A stretch of 64,000 nt of DNA from contig DWXV01000078.1 of the NCBI GenBank assembly GCA_019119025.1, positions 1 through 64,000 on the forward strand, given 5' to 3'. Below are positions 34,179 through 47,205 of this stretch, in pieces. Under the pieces are notes generated by a model, which saw nothing but the letters and a program-made list of their open reading frames with translations, was not told where the DNA came from and made no database searches. A program made the position numbers and the translations under genes. The stretch is from Candidatus Allofournierella excrementigallinarum (GTDB lineage: Bacteria; Bacillota; Clostridia; Oscillospirales; Ruminococcaceae). Position 1 is the stretch's first letter. Each line of letters begins with the position of its first letter.

Positions 34179-34361
34179 TTAGTCTGAAGGCTCGCCCTTG
34201 CGGCGCAGGCCCTTGAGGCCGTCCTCCTCCTTGACGCCCAGGGCGCGGGTGAGCGCGCCCAGCAGCCCCGCCGCCAGCGCCGCGCCGCCAAAAACAGCCA
34301 GCACCTGGGGCCAGCGGCCGGTGAGGGCGTCCAGCAGGGCGGTGAGACGTTCCAGGTCCAT
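34179..34361 (-). CDS. Small membrane protein at the end of the ATP synthase operon
   Basis: 60 residues: an amphipathic start (MDLERLTALLDALTG), one membrane helix at about 19-40 (VLAVFGGAALAAGLLGAL) and a charged tail (KEEDGLKGLRRKGEP). No family was recognised. It has an excellent ribosome site (AAAGGAGGG, 9 bp before ATG), starts 23 bp after the atpC stop and precedes the operon terminator, so it is very likely translated. Confidence 0.7.
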   Translation of the reverse strand: MDLERLTALLDALTGRWPQVLAVFGGAALAAGLLGALTRALGVKEEDGLKGLRRKGEPSD

Positions 34362-34384
34362 GGGTCTGTTCCCTCCTTTGCCGC

Positions 34385-37082
<2,698 letters not shown>

Positions 37083-37095
37083 ACGCTCTGCCTCC

Positions 37096-39166
<2,071 letters not shown>

Positions 39167-39170
<4 letters not shown>

Positions 39171-39673
39171 GACGCGTCACCCACGTTTTCGATGAAGCTG
39201 TCGATCAGGGCCTTGTGGTCGGCCTCGCTGATCTCCCGCTCCACCACCTTGCTGGCAATGGCCATGGCCATGCCGCCGATCTCGTCCTTGGCGTCGTTCA
39301 AAGCCTTCTTGCGGGCCTGCTCGATCTCCGCCTCGGCCTTCTGCTTCATCTGGGCGGCCTGGGCGCGGGCGGCGGCGAGGGTCTCCTCGCTGCGGGCCGC
39401 GGCGGTCTTGTCCGCCTGGGCCAGCATGTCGGCCACTTCCTGTTTGGCCGTGGCCAGATGGCTCTCGTACTCGGCCTTTTCGGCCTCGGCGGTCTCCTTG
39501 GCCCTGCGGGCGTCGTCCAGCATGGCGTCGGCCCGGGCCTGGCGCTCGTCCAGCACCTTCTGCACCCGCTCGAACAGCAGCTTCTTGACGATCAGCGTGA
39601 GGATCAGCAGGTTGCCCAGCATCATGACCATGTGCCAGGGCGTTATGGTGACCAGATCTTTAAATTGTTCCAA
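39167..39673 (-). CDS. atpF: ATP synthase Fo subunit b
   Basis: 168 residues: one N-terminal membrane helix (about 10-30) and a long charged coiled coil rich in Ala, Glu, Lys and Arg. Peripheral-stalk dimer subunit. Coupled to atpH by ATGA. Confidence 0.95.
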
Positions 39674-39712
39674 TGGTCATTCCCCTTTCCTGCGGCTTAT
39701 CGGGGCCTGTTT

Positions 39713-39991
<279 letters not shown>

Positions 39992-40016
39992 CTAAAATGA
40001 AGTGCTTTGTTTATGC

Positions 40017-40057
40017 CGCCCCCCTCGGGGGGCGTTTTCCTCGCGGCCGGCGGCCGC
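40017..40057 (-). promoter_or_regulatory. Paired hairpins in the atpB-atpE gap
   Basis: CGCCCCC-CTCG-GGGGGCG (40017-40034) and a GCGGCCG/CGGCCGC element (40043-40057) lie between atpB and atpE. They may protect or process the mRNA so that atpE, needed in many copies, is translated more. Confidence 0.45.
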
Positions 40058-40072
40058 GCCGGGTCAAAAGGG

Positions 40073-40837
40073 TCAGCCGTCCGCCTCGGCGGCGTTGGCG
40101 ATGTACAGCATGGTGAGCATGCAGAAGATGAAGGCCTGCATGAAGCTGCTGAACAGGTCAAAGTAGATGGACAGCACCGCCGGGACGCCCAGCTGGAAGA
40201 GGGGGATGAGGCCGAGCACCTCGCCCAGCGCGCCCGGCAGCATGCCCAGCAGGGCGTTGCTGGCCACCGCCAGCGCGGCGTAGACCAGCGTGCTGATGAC
40301 GCCGCCGGACATGATGTTGCCGAAGTGACGGAAGGCCATGGAGATGGGCGTTGCCAGCTCGCTGATGATGTTGAAGGGGGTGAACACCGGGATGGGGGTG
40401 GTGAAGCCCACGAGATAGCCCTTCAGGCCGCCGGTCCGGATCTTGGTGCAGGTGATCATCACAAACACCAAAAGCGCCCAGGACAGCTCGGTGGACAGGT
40501 CGCTGGTGGCGGGGTACAGCCCGATCAGGCTGGACAGGCTGCACAGCGCCGAATAGCTGAACAGCGCCCCGATGAAGGGCACGAAGTGGGCGTAGCGCTG
40601 GCCCATGTTGCCGATGACGAAGTTCTTGCAGGTGGTGACCAGAAGTTCTGCCACCGCCTGCTTTTTGCTGATCTTGTCCACGGTCAGGCCCCGGCCCAGC
40701 CACCAGCACAGCAGCGCGATGGCCGCCAGGATGATCCAGGCGTTCAGCAGGCTCTCGGTGAGCTGGAACTTGCCCAGCAGCGGCACCGACCAGGAGGACT
40801 CCCAAAGGATCTTCGGGCCGGTGATCTCAACGTTCAT
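40073..40837 (-). CDS. atpB: ATP synthase Fo subunit a
   Basis: 254 residues, five to six membrane helices. The conserved arginine helix reads PISMAFRHFGNIMSGG, and the upstream helix GLYPATSDLSTELSWAL is typical. Forms the ion half-channels beside the c ring. It overlaps atpI by 11 bp. Confidence 0.95.
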   Translation of the reverse strand: MNVEITGPKILWESSWSVPLLGKFQLTESLLNAWIILAAIALLCWWLGRGLTVDKISKKQAVAELLVTTCKNFVIGNMGQRYAHFVPFIGALFSYSALCSLSSLIGLYPATSDLSTELSWALLVFVMITCTKIRTGGLKGYLVGFTTPIPVFTPFNIISELATPISMAFRHFGNIMSGGVISTLVYAALAVASNALLGMLPGALGEVLGLIPLFQLGVPAVLSIYFDLFSSFMQAFIFCMLTMLYIANAAEADG

Positions 40838-41258
40838 GGTCGACTTGTTCCCCCTTTTCCTCGTTGTCTTGTTCCTTTTTGTAAACGCCCGTCAGCTGCA
40901 TCACCGCGATGGTCAGACGGGGGAAAAGCAGCGGCAGCGCCGCCGCCACCCAGTGGAGGAAGGGCATGCTGACCGCCAGGATCAGCCACAGGGCCATCAC
41001 CAGCATGCGCATGCTGTAGGAAAACTGCATGAGCTTGCGGCCCCGTTCCTCGTTCGTCTCGCGGGTGATCTTCTGCACCGTGAGGCCCAAAAGCAGGAAG
41101 TTGAGCACCGCCACCGCGCCGCCCAGCACGCCCCCCAGGGCCACCGTGTAGTCAAAACGCCCCAAAAGGGCGAACACGGCGAGCATCGCCGCCACCCCCA
41201 CCGCCACGCCAAGGGCGATGTGGGCGGTCTCTTTTTTCACAGCCGGCTGCAGTTTCAT
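40827..41258 (-). CDS. atpI: ATP synthase subunit I (AtpI-like)
   Basis: 143 residues, four membrane helices, with the GGVLGGAVAVLNFLLLG helix and a basic cytosolic loop (TVQKITRETNEERGRK). AtpI helps assemble the c ring. Start at 41258 after AGAGGAA. A frame reaching 41741 crosses the operon promoter and is rejected. Confidence 0.82.
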   Translation of the reverse strand: MKLQPAVKKETAHIALGVAVGVAAMLAVFALLGRFDYTVALGGVLGGAVAVLNFLLLGLTVQKITRETNEERGRKLMQFSYSMRMLVMALWLILAVSMPFLHWVAAALPLLFPRLTIAVMQLTGVYKKEQDNEEKGEQVDHER

Positions 41259-41275
41259 CCGGACGTTCCTCTCTT

Positions 41276-41536
41276 TCAAACATGGTCGTTGAATGCGGCG
41301 GGGCCCTTCTGATCCGGTTTGTTCCTGCGCTGCACATAGCGGTAGAACCCCCAGAAGGACGCCGCCGCCGCGCCCAGGCCCAAAACCAGCGCCGGCGCCA
41401 TGACCCAGGCGGGCCAGCCCTTGGCGTCGATGAGCCACCAGGCGGCGAAGGCGCACAAAAACGGCGGCGTGACCAGCGAAAACCCCAGCTGCGTGAGCCA
41501 GGCCAGTTCCCGCAGCGCGTTCATCCAGCCCTTCAC
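41276..41536 (-). CDS. AtpZ/AtpI-type small Fo-associated protein
   Basis: 86 residues with two membrane helices in the AtpZ pattern (LAWLTQLGFSLVTPPFLCAFAAWWL in brief, then GLGAAAASFWGFYRYV). First gene of the ATP synthase operon. The GTG at 41536 is used, with AAAGGGGGG 8 bp before it; an ATG at 41524 is a shorter alternative. AtpZ with AtpI acts in assembly or Mg2+ supply. Confidence 0.78.
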   Translation of the reverse strand: MKGWMNALRELAWLTQLGFSLVTPPFLCAFAAWWLIDAKGWPAWVMAPALVLGLGAAAASFWGFYRYVQRRNKPDQKGPAAFNDHV

Positions 41537-41586
41537 CCGGCACGCCCCCCTTTTTCAGCACGGCCGATACCGCCGCATGATTGAAT

Positions 41587-41615
41587 ATTATACCAAAAAA
41601 GAGTTGATAAAACAA
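41587..41615 (-). promoter_or_regulatory. Sigma-A promoter of the ATP synthase operon
   Basis: Minus strand TTGTTT (41610-41615), 17 bp, TATAAT (41587-41592), inside an unusually AT-rich stretch. Confidence 0.7.
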
Positions 41616-41671
41616 TTCATTTTGTGGACCGGGCACAGTTTTTTTACAATTTAGCCCCCTGCGCCGCCCGC

Positions 41672-41700
41672 TTGCCGTGCCCCTGCCTTTGTGATAAAAT
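41672..41700 (+). promoter_or_regulatory. Sigma-A promoter of the GT2 gene
   Basis: TTGCCG (41672-41677), 17 bp, TAAAAT (41695-41700). Confidence 0.6.
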
Positions 41701-41727
41701 GAAGAAAAACGCAAAGGCGGTGGCGGA

Positions 41728-42675
41728 ATGCTGCTTTCCATCGTGGTGCCCTGCTACAACGAGCAGGAGGCGCTGCCTTACTTTTATGAGGAGATCTGCC
41801 GGGTGGCCGGGGAGATGAAAGCCAGCCACGGGGCGGAGTTCGAATTTATTTTCGTGGACGACGGCTCCAGGGACAACACCCTCGCCATCGCCCGCGAGCT
41901 GTACAAAAAAGACCCGCGGGTGCGCTACATCAGCTTTAGCCGCAACTTCGGCAAGGAGGCGGGCATCCTGGCGGGGCTAAAAGCCGCGAAGGGCGACTAT
42001 GTGGCCATGATGGACGCGGACCTGCAGGACCCGCCCGCCCTTCTGCCCCGGATGCTGGACGCGCTGCTGCAAGAGGACTACGACTGCGCCGCCACCCGGC
42101 GCACCAACCGCAAGGGCGAGCCGCCCATCCGCAGCTTTTTTGCCCGGATGTTCTACAAGATCATCAACCGCCTCAGCGACGCCGACATCGTGGACGGCGC
42201 GCGGGACTACCGGCTGATGCGCCGGCGGATGGTGGACGCCATCCTGGCCCTGCCGGAGTACAACCGCTTTTCCAAGGGCATCTTCGGCTGGGTGGGCTTC
42301 AAGACCAAGTGGCTGGAGTATGTGAATGTGGAACGGGTGGCCGGCGAGACCAAGTGGAGCTTCTGGAAACTGTTCCTCTACTCGCTGGAGGGCATCGTGG
42401 CCTTCACCACCGCGCCCCTGGCGCTGGCCAGCCTCGTGGGCATCGCCTTCTGCGCGCTGGCCTTTGTGATGATCGTTTTCATCATTGCGCGCACCCTGCT
42501 CTTCGGCGACCCCACCAGCGGCTGGCCCAGCATGGTCTGCATCATCTTTCTGTGCAGCGGCGTGCAGCTGTTCTGCATGGGGGTGCTGGGCCAGTATCTG
42601 GCCAAGACCTACATGGAGGTGAAGCGCCGCCCGGTGTACATCGTGCGGGAGACCGAGCGGGACGAGGCGGAATGA
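41728..42675 (+). CDS. GT2 family polyprenyl-phosphate glycosyltransferase (GtrB/CsbB-like)
   Basis: 315 residues. GT-A catalytic domain with VPCYNEQEALP, DDGSRDNT, DADLQDPP and RTNRKGEPP; then two membrane helices (about 230-255 and 265-290) and a basic tail. It probably loads a sugar on undecaprenyl phosphate at the inner membrane face. The ribosome site is AAAGGCGG. The distant GtrA (17008) could be a partner. Confidence 0.9.
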   Translation: MLLSIVVPCYNEQEALPYFYEEICRVAGEMKASHGAEFEFIFVDDGSRDNTLAIARELYKKDPRVRYISFSRNFGKEAGILAGLKAAKGDYVAMMDADLQDPPALLPRMLDALLQEDYDCAATRRTNRKGEPPIRSFFARMFYKIINRLSDADIVDGARDYRLMRRRMVDAILALPEYNRFSKGIFGWVGFKTKWLEYVNVERVAGETKWSFWKLFLYSLEGIVAFTTAPLALASLVGIAFCALAFVMIVFIIARTLLFGDPTSGWPSMVCIIFLCSGVQLFCMGVLGQYLAKTYMEVKRRPVYIVRETERDEAE

Positions 42676-42705
42676 ACCGTCCGCCCCGCCTTTGAGGAGA
42701 AAAAC

Positions 42706-42723
42706 ATGAACAGGCCCATCTGA
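42706..42723 (+). CDS. Five-codon leader ORF upstream of the MFS gene (MNRPI)
   Basis: ATG-AAC-AGG-CCC-ATC-TGA with a good ribosome site (TTTGAGGAG, 5-6 bp before ATG). It lies between the GT2 gene and the MFS gene and is followed 21 bp later by a hairpin. Such an arrangement is known from translation-controlled drug resistance genes. No coding proof beyond the ribosome site. Confidence 0.45.
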   Translation: MNRPI

Positions 42724-42744
42724 GAAAAGAACACATCGCCCGAA

Positions 42745-42771
42745 GCGCCGGAACACACCGGCGCCTTGTTT
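42745..42771 (+). promoter_or_regulatory. Hairpin between leader ORF and MFS gene
   Basis: GCGCCGG-AACACA-CCGGCGC (42745-42764) followed by CTTGTTT. It is either an attenuator or the terminator of the GT2 gene. The T run is weak, so reading through is likely. Confidence 0.55.
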
Positions 42772-42804
42772 GCCGTGTGTTTGATTCAAGGATGGGTCTT
42801 TTCT

Positions 42805-43935
42805 ATGCTGAAACGGAATCTTTTTTGCATGTATGCCATCGCCCTTTTGCAGGGCATGGTGTTTTACGCCCCTGTGGCCACCCTCTACCGCCGGGCGGCG
42901 GGGGTGTCGGTGTTCGAAATTTCCCTCATCGAGGCGGTGTCGCTGGCGCTGTGCGTGGCGCTGGAGGCGCCCTGGGGGTATCTGGCCGACCGGCTGGGCT
43001 ACCGGCGCACGATGGTGCTGTGCTGCGGGCTTTACTTCGTTTCCAAGCTGGTGTTCTGGCAGGCGGATTCCTTCGGGGATTTTCTCGCCGAGCGCATCCT
43101 GCTGGCGGTGGTGCAGGCAGGGCTTTCCGGCACGGACAGCGCCCTTCTCTACCTCTCCTGCAAAGGGCGGGACAGCCTGCGGGTCTTTTCGGTTTATAAC
43201 GCCCTGTCCATGGCGGGGCTGGTGGCGGCGGGGGGCGTGTTCGCCCTGCTGCCGGCGGGCAGCTACCGCCTTTCTGCCCTGCTCACCGCGGGCAGCTACG
43301 CCCTGGCGCTGCTTTTCGCCCTGGGGCTGCGGGAGGTGCGCGGCCCGGAGCCCGCCCCGGCCCGGGGCAGCTTTGCCGCGGCGGTGCGCGAGGCGCTGGG
43401 CGGCGGCGTTCTGCCGCTGCTGGCGGGGGCCGCGCTGCTGGCGGAAGTCTGCCAGGTGGCCACGGTGTTTTTGAACCAGCTGAAATACGAGGCCTGCGGC
43501 CTGGGCCCACAGGCCATGAGCGCCGCCTATGTGGCCGCCTCGCTGCTGGGCCTTGCGGGGGCCTTCTCCCCCGCCCTGGCCCGGCGGCTGGGGATGCGGG
43601 GCGCGGCGGCATTCTGCGCCCTTGCCTGCCTGGCGGGGTGCGGCGTGCTGGCCGCCGCCTCCTCCGCCCCGGCGGCGGTGGCCTCGGTGCTGGCCCTGCG
43701 CACTTCCTCCAGCCTGCTGGCCCCCTTGACCGACGAGGAGCGCAACCGGCGGCTGAAAACAAAGGACCGGGCCAGCGCGCTGAGCGTGCAGGCCATGGTG
43801 ATGGAGTGCTTTGCCATCGCCGTGAACCTGGCGCTGGGGGCCCTTGCCCAGCAGAGTCTTGCCGCCGCCTTCCTTTTGGGGGCGGTTTTGTCCGCGGCGG
43901 GGCTGAGGCTGCTGCTTTTTCGCCGCAAAGCATAA
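42805..43935 (+). CDS. MFS family transporter
   Basis: 376 residues with about twelve membrane helices and the MFS loop 2-3 motif (GYLADRLGYRRTMV). It resembles drug or peptide exporters, with no recognised substrate. Start at 42805 with AAGGATGGG about 10 bp upstream; a TTG at 42766 lacks a site. It has no visible promoter of its own and lies behind the leader ORF and hairpin. Confidence 0.85.
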   Translation: MLKRNLFCMYAIALLQGMVFYAPVATLYRRAAGVSVFEISLIEAVSLALCVALEAPWGYLADRLGYRRTMVLCCGLYFVSKLVFWQADSFGDFLAERILLAVVQAGLSGTDSALLYLSCKGRDSLRVFSVYNALSMAGLVAAGGVFALLPAGSYRLSALLTAGSYALALLFALGLREVRGPEPAPARGSFAAAVREALGGGVLPLLAGAALLAEVCQVATVFLNQLKYEACGLGPQAMSAAYVAASLLGLAGAFSPALARRLGMRGAAAFCALACLAGCGVLAAASSAPAAVASVLALRTSSSLLAPLTDEERNRRLKTKDRASALSVQAMVMECFAIAVNLALGALAQQSLAAAFLLGAVLSAAGLRLLLFRRKA

Positions 43936-43940
43936 ACGAA

Positions 43941-43972
43941 AAAAGGCACGGGACGCGTCCCGTGCCTTTTCG
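43941..43972. terminator. Bidirectional terminator
   Basis: Perfect 13-bp stem AAAAGGCACGGGA with a CGCG loop, between convergent MFS and SGNH genes. Confidence 0.92.
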
Positions 43973-43973
43973 C

Positions 43974-44972
43974 TTATTTTGCGATGTAGTATTCGCTGCC
44001 CATCACATAGGGGTTATCCGCGCTGTAGGCCACATGGCCGGCCAGGCAGTCCGCCCAGGCCTTGTAGCCCGCGGCCACCATGTGCAGGCCGTCGGAGGAG
44101 TACTCCGCTTTGAGGTCGCCGTTCTCGTCCGCCAGGGCGGAGTAGACGTCCACGAAATAGGCCCCCTTTTCCAGCGCCAGCGCCGCCAGCTTTTCGTTCA
44201 CCCGCTGGATGCGCTCTTTATAGATGCCGGCGCTGGAATAGTCCGCCGCCACCGGGGTCATGGTCTGGACGTAGACGTCCGCCTCGGGGGCCGCCTGGCG
44301 CACAAGGTCGATCATCTGGCCGTAGTAGGCGATGAAGCTGTCCTCCACGGCCTCGCCGTCCCGGGCGGCCAGGGCGTTGGCGCCGAACATCAGGTAGATG
44401 CTTTTTGGGTCCATCTGGGCCGCCACGTCCAGCGGCACCGATTCCTCGCCGGTGTTGTAGTCGGTCATCACCACCCGGTTCACCACGTCGCCGGGGGTGG
44501 CGCCCCGGTAGCCGCGCACCGTGGCCACGCCCTTCACCGGGTTCTCATAGAGGCCCAGGCCCTCGGTGACGCTGTCGCCCAGAAACAGGGCGGTGGAGAA
44601 ATAGGTGTTGTCCACCCGGCCGCAGGCGGGCAGGCAGATCTTTTCATAGTCAAGGCCGGTGTAGCTCCAGCCGCCGGTCTGCTGCACCGGGCCCATGCTG
44701 GCGAACTGCACCCCGCCGCCCGTTTCGGTCACCGGGTTCTCCATGGGCAGGGGCGCGAGCACGCTGCCCGCAAGGCCGGTGGCGCCCGGGTCCGGGGCGC
44801 TGTTGGCATCGGCGCCCTCCCCCTTGCCGCTCACGGCCTCGATGGCCCAGGTGATGGCCCAGGCCAGGCCCAGCAGCGCCAGCACCGCCAGCACAAAGGC
44901 CAGGCCCCTTCGGGTCTGGCGCCGCCGGCGGCGGGCGATGGTCTCTCTTCGAAATTCACGGTAGCTGGCCAT
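43974..44972 (-). CDS. Membrane-anchored SGNH hydrolase (paralogue 2)
   Basis: 332 residues. Start MASYREFRRE, a run of arginines, one membrane helix at about 24-45, a Pro/Gly-rich linker, then an SGNH/GDSL domain: block I FLGDSVTEGLG, block III FGANALA, and the His block DGLHMVAAGY. It acts outside the cell, probably on acetyl or other esters of wall polymers. It follows its paralogue by 19 bp. Confidence 0.82.
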   Translation of the reverse strand: MASYREFRRETIARRRRRQTRRGLAFVLAVLALLGLAWAITWAIEAVSGKGEGADANSAPDPGATGLAGSVLAPLPMENPVTETGGGVQFASMGPVQQTGGWSYTGLDYEKICLPACGRVDNTYFSTALFLGDSVTEGLGLYENPVKGVATVRGYRGATPGDVVNRVVMTDYNTGEESVPLDVAAQMDPKSIYLMFGANALAARDGEAVEDSFIAYYGQMIDLVRQAAPEADVYVQTMTPVAADYSSAGIYKERIQRVNEKLAALALEKGAYFVDVYSALADENGDLKAEYSSDGLHMVAAGYKAWADCLAGHVAYSADNPYVMGSEYYIAK

Positions 44973-44991
44973 GCCGGCCTCCTTCTAAGTT

Positions 44992-45957
44992 TCAGGCGGT
45001 GTGGGTGGCCAGGTACTCGGCCATGATGGGGTAGGCGTTCTGGTTCAGATGCACCTTGTCGGCGGCCGCCAGGTCCTCCCGCAAATCGCCGTTCGCATCC
45101 TGCAAAGCCTCGTAGACGTTCACGAAATGGCAGCCCTTCTCCCGGGCCAGCACCGCCAGCTGGGTGTTCACCCGCTGGATGCGCTCTTTGTAAAGGCCGG
45201 GCTGGCTGGCGCCGGGGCGCACCGGGGTGATGGACTGCACATAAATGTCCACCTCGCCGCCCAGGTCCGCCTTGAACATATCCAGCATCTGGCTGTAGTA
45301 GGCCAGGAAGGACTGTTCGGTGGCCTCGCCGTCCCGCACGAGGGTGTTGGTGCCCAGCAGGATGTAAAGGCGCAGGGGGTTGGAGTTGATGATGGTCTCG
45401 TAGATGTTTTCCTCGCCCCGCCCGGACGCGTCGCCGGGGTCGGCGGTCTGCCTGTTGACCACGGCGCTGGGGCCGATGCTCCTGTAGGCGCAGATGAAGG
45501 CATGGGCCTTCATGGGGGATTCATAGATGTTCCAGCCCTGGCTCACGCTGTCGCCCAGGATGGCGGCGCGGTCGAAAAAGCTGTAGTCCACCGCGGCGTT
45601 CGCGCCCACCGCCAGCATGCGGTAGTCCGCGCCGTTGATGGTCTGGTCCAGGGTGGGCTCCACCGGCGTGGAGGTGTTCCAGGTGGCGGCGGGCTGGCCG
45701 CCCTGCTCACCTTCGGAGGAAGAGGTGCTCTCGGAGGCGGAGGCGGGCTGCGACGCACCGGAAGCGGAGGCGCTGCCGGAGGCCACCAACTGCCCGTTGC
45801 CGGGGGTCCAGCCCGCGCCGGTGAGCACGGTGTACAGCGCGAAGAACGCCACCCCGCACACGGCGGCGGCAGCGACGATCAGCAGCGACAGGCGCAGGAT
45901 GAACTTGCGCCGGCGGCGGCGTTTCACCTGCTCGCGGAATTCCCGGTAGGTAGCCAT
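44992..45957 (-). CDS. Membrane-anchored SGNH hydrolase (paralogue 1)
   Basis: 321 residues with the same design: MATYREFREQ, basic stretch, one membrane helix (about 20-42), a Ser-rich linker (about 55-85) and an SGNH domain with ILGDSVSQGWN, LGTNTLV and a C-terminal DKVHLNQNAY in place of the usual D-x-x-H. Start at 45957 after GAGGGAGAG; promoter TTGCGC-17-TATAAT is upstream. The tandem pair is one operon from a duplication. Confidence 0.82.
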   Translation of the reverse strand: MATYREFREQVKRRRRRKFILRLSLLIVAAAAVCGVAFFALYTVLTGAGWTPGNGQLVASGSASASGASQPASASESTSSSEGEQGGQPAATWNTSTPVEPTLDQTINGADYRMLAVGANAAVDYSFFDRAAILGDSVSQGWNIYESPMKAHAFICAYRSIGPSAVVNRQTADPGDASGRGEENIYETIINSNPLRLYILLGTNTLVRDGEATEQSFLAYYSQMLDMFKADLGGEVDIYVQSITPVRPGASQPGLYKERIQRVNTQLAVLAREKGCHFVNVYEALQDANGDLREDLAAADKVHLNQNAYPIMAEYLATHTA

Positions 45958-45994
45958 TTTCTCTCCCTCTTTGTCCAAATGGTATACAATGAGT

Positions 45995-46023
45995 ATTATA
46001 CCCCAGCGGCAGGCCCCGCGCAA
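45995..46023 (-). promoter_or_regulatory. Sigma-A promoter of the SGNH operon
   Basis: Minus strand TTGCGC (46018-46023), 17 bp, TATAAT (45995-46000). Confidence 0.65.
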
Positions 46024-46136
46024 GCAAGGCCACAGAAAATTCACAGTCTCTTATCCAATATCAGTATTTTCCGCAAAGGGGCGGAATATGCCGCCGCCCG
46101 CCGCCCATATTTTATATACGAGCGGGCGGGGGCCGG

Positions 46137-46991
46137 TTATTTCACCCCGGCGGCCTGCTCCCGCTTTTTCGCGCCGGCCAGGTTGTAGAACAAAAGCCCC
46201 GCCAGCACCACGGCGATGCCCAGAAGGCTCATGGGGCCCACCCTTTCGCCCCAGAACAGGGCCACCCACACCGGGTTCAGCACCGGCTCGGTCATGCACA
46301 CGAGGTTTGCCGCCACCGGCGCGGTGGTGGCAAGGCCCCGGGCCATGAGGATGTAGGCCGCGCCCACCTGCACCGTGCCCATCAGCGCGATGGCGCCCCA
46401 GCTGGCGGCGCTCATGTTCGGCTCGGCGGCCAGCCAGGGCAGGCCCACGGCAAAGCCCAGCACCTGGCTGAAAAAGTAGCTGGAAAAGCTGTCCGCCCCG
46501 GGGAACATGTTCACCATGAACACCACGGCGTAGCAGCTGGCGGCGGCCACCGCCAGCACGTTGCCCGCCATGCCCCCCGCCTCCAGGCTGCCGGCAAAGC
46601 AGCAGGCCATGCCGGCGAACACCACGCAGCAGGCGGCAAGGTCCAGCCGCCGGGGCTTCTGCTTGAAGAACACCCAAAGATACAAAAGGATGAACACGGG
46701 GCTTGTGTATTGCAGCACCACCGCGTTGGCGGCGGTGGTGAGCCGGGTGGCCAGGGTGTAGGCCACGTTGCAGGCAGTGATGCACGCCGCGCACCCCAGC
46801 ACCGTGCGGTTCGCCCGCACCGGCAGCCCCGCCGCCTTCATATAGCCGAAGGTGACCAGCGCCGCGAACAGGTTGCGCCCGCTGTTCACCGCCATGGCGT
46901 TCCAGGGGATGGCCTTGATCATCAGCCCGCCGAAACTCATCAGCACTGCCGCGGCCAGCACAAGAAAAACCCCGTTTTTTTGCCTTTTCAT
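46137..46991 (-). CDS. EamA/DMT family transporter
   Basis: 284 residues, ten membrane helices in two EamA repeats (FGGLMIKAIPWNAMAVN in the first, LMGTVQVGAAYILMARGL and EPVLNPVWVALFWGE in the second). Probably exports a metabolite. The start follows GGGGGAGGAAA. Single gene. Confidence 0.9.
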   Translation of the reverse strand: MKRQKNGVFLVLAAAVLMSFGGLMIKAIPWNAMAVNSGRNLFAALVTFGYMKAAGLPVRANRTVLGCAACITACNVAYTLATRLTTAANAVVLQYTSPVFILLYLWVFFKQKPRRLDLAACCVVFAGMACCFAGSLEAGGMAGNVLAVAAASCYAVVFMVNMFPGADSFSSYFFSQVLGFAVGLPWLAAEPNMSAASWGAIALMGTVQVGAAYILMARGLATTAPVAANLVCMTEPVLNPVWVALFWGERVGPMSLLGIAVVLAGLLFYNLAGAKKREQAAGVK

Positions 46992-47108
46992 GCCCTGTTT
47001 CCTCCCCCTTCGGCCCCGCCGCCCGCCCTTTCGCGGGCCGGGGGGCGCAATGCTTTATCATTGTACCGCAGACGGGGCGGTTTGTCACGGGATTTTGCGC
47101 GTTTTCAC

Positions 47109-47137
47109 TTGACGGGGCACCCCCGCACTGCTACAAT
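47109..47137 (+). promoter_or_regulatory. Sigma-A promoter of degV
   Basis: TTGACG (47109-47114), 17 bp, TACAAT (47132-47137) followed by AAAGAG. Confidence 0.7.
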
Positions 47138-47205
47138 AAAGAGAGATGTAGTTTTTAATACCAGATGGGCCGCCCGCCGGCTTTCTGCAAAAGGAGATAT
47201 GCCCT

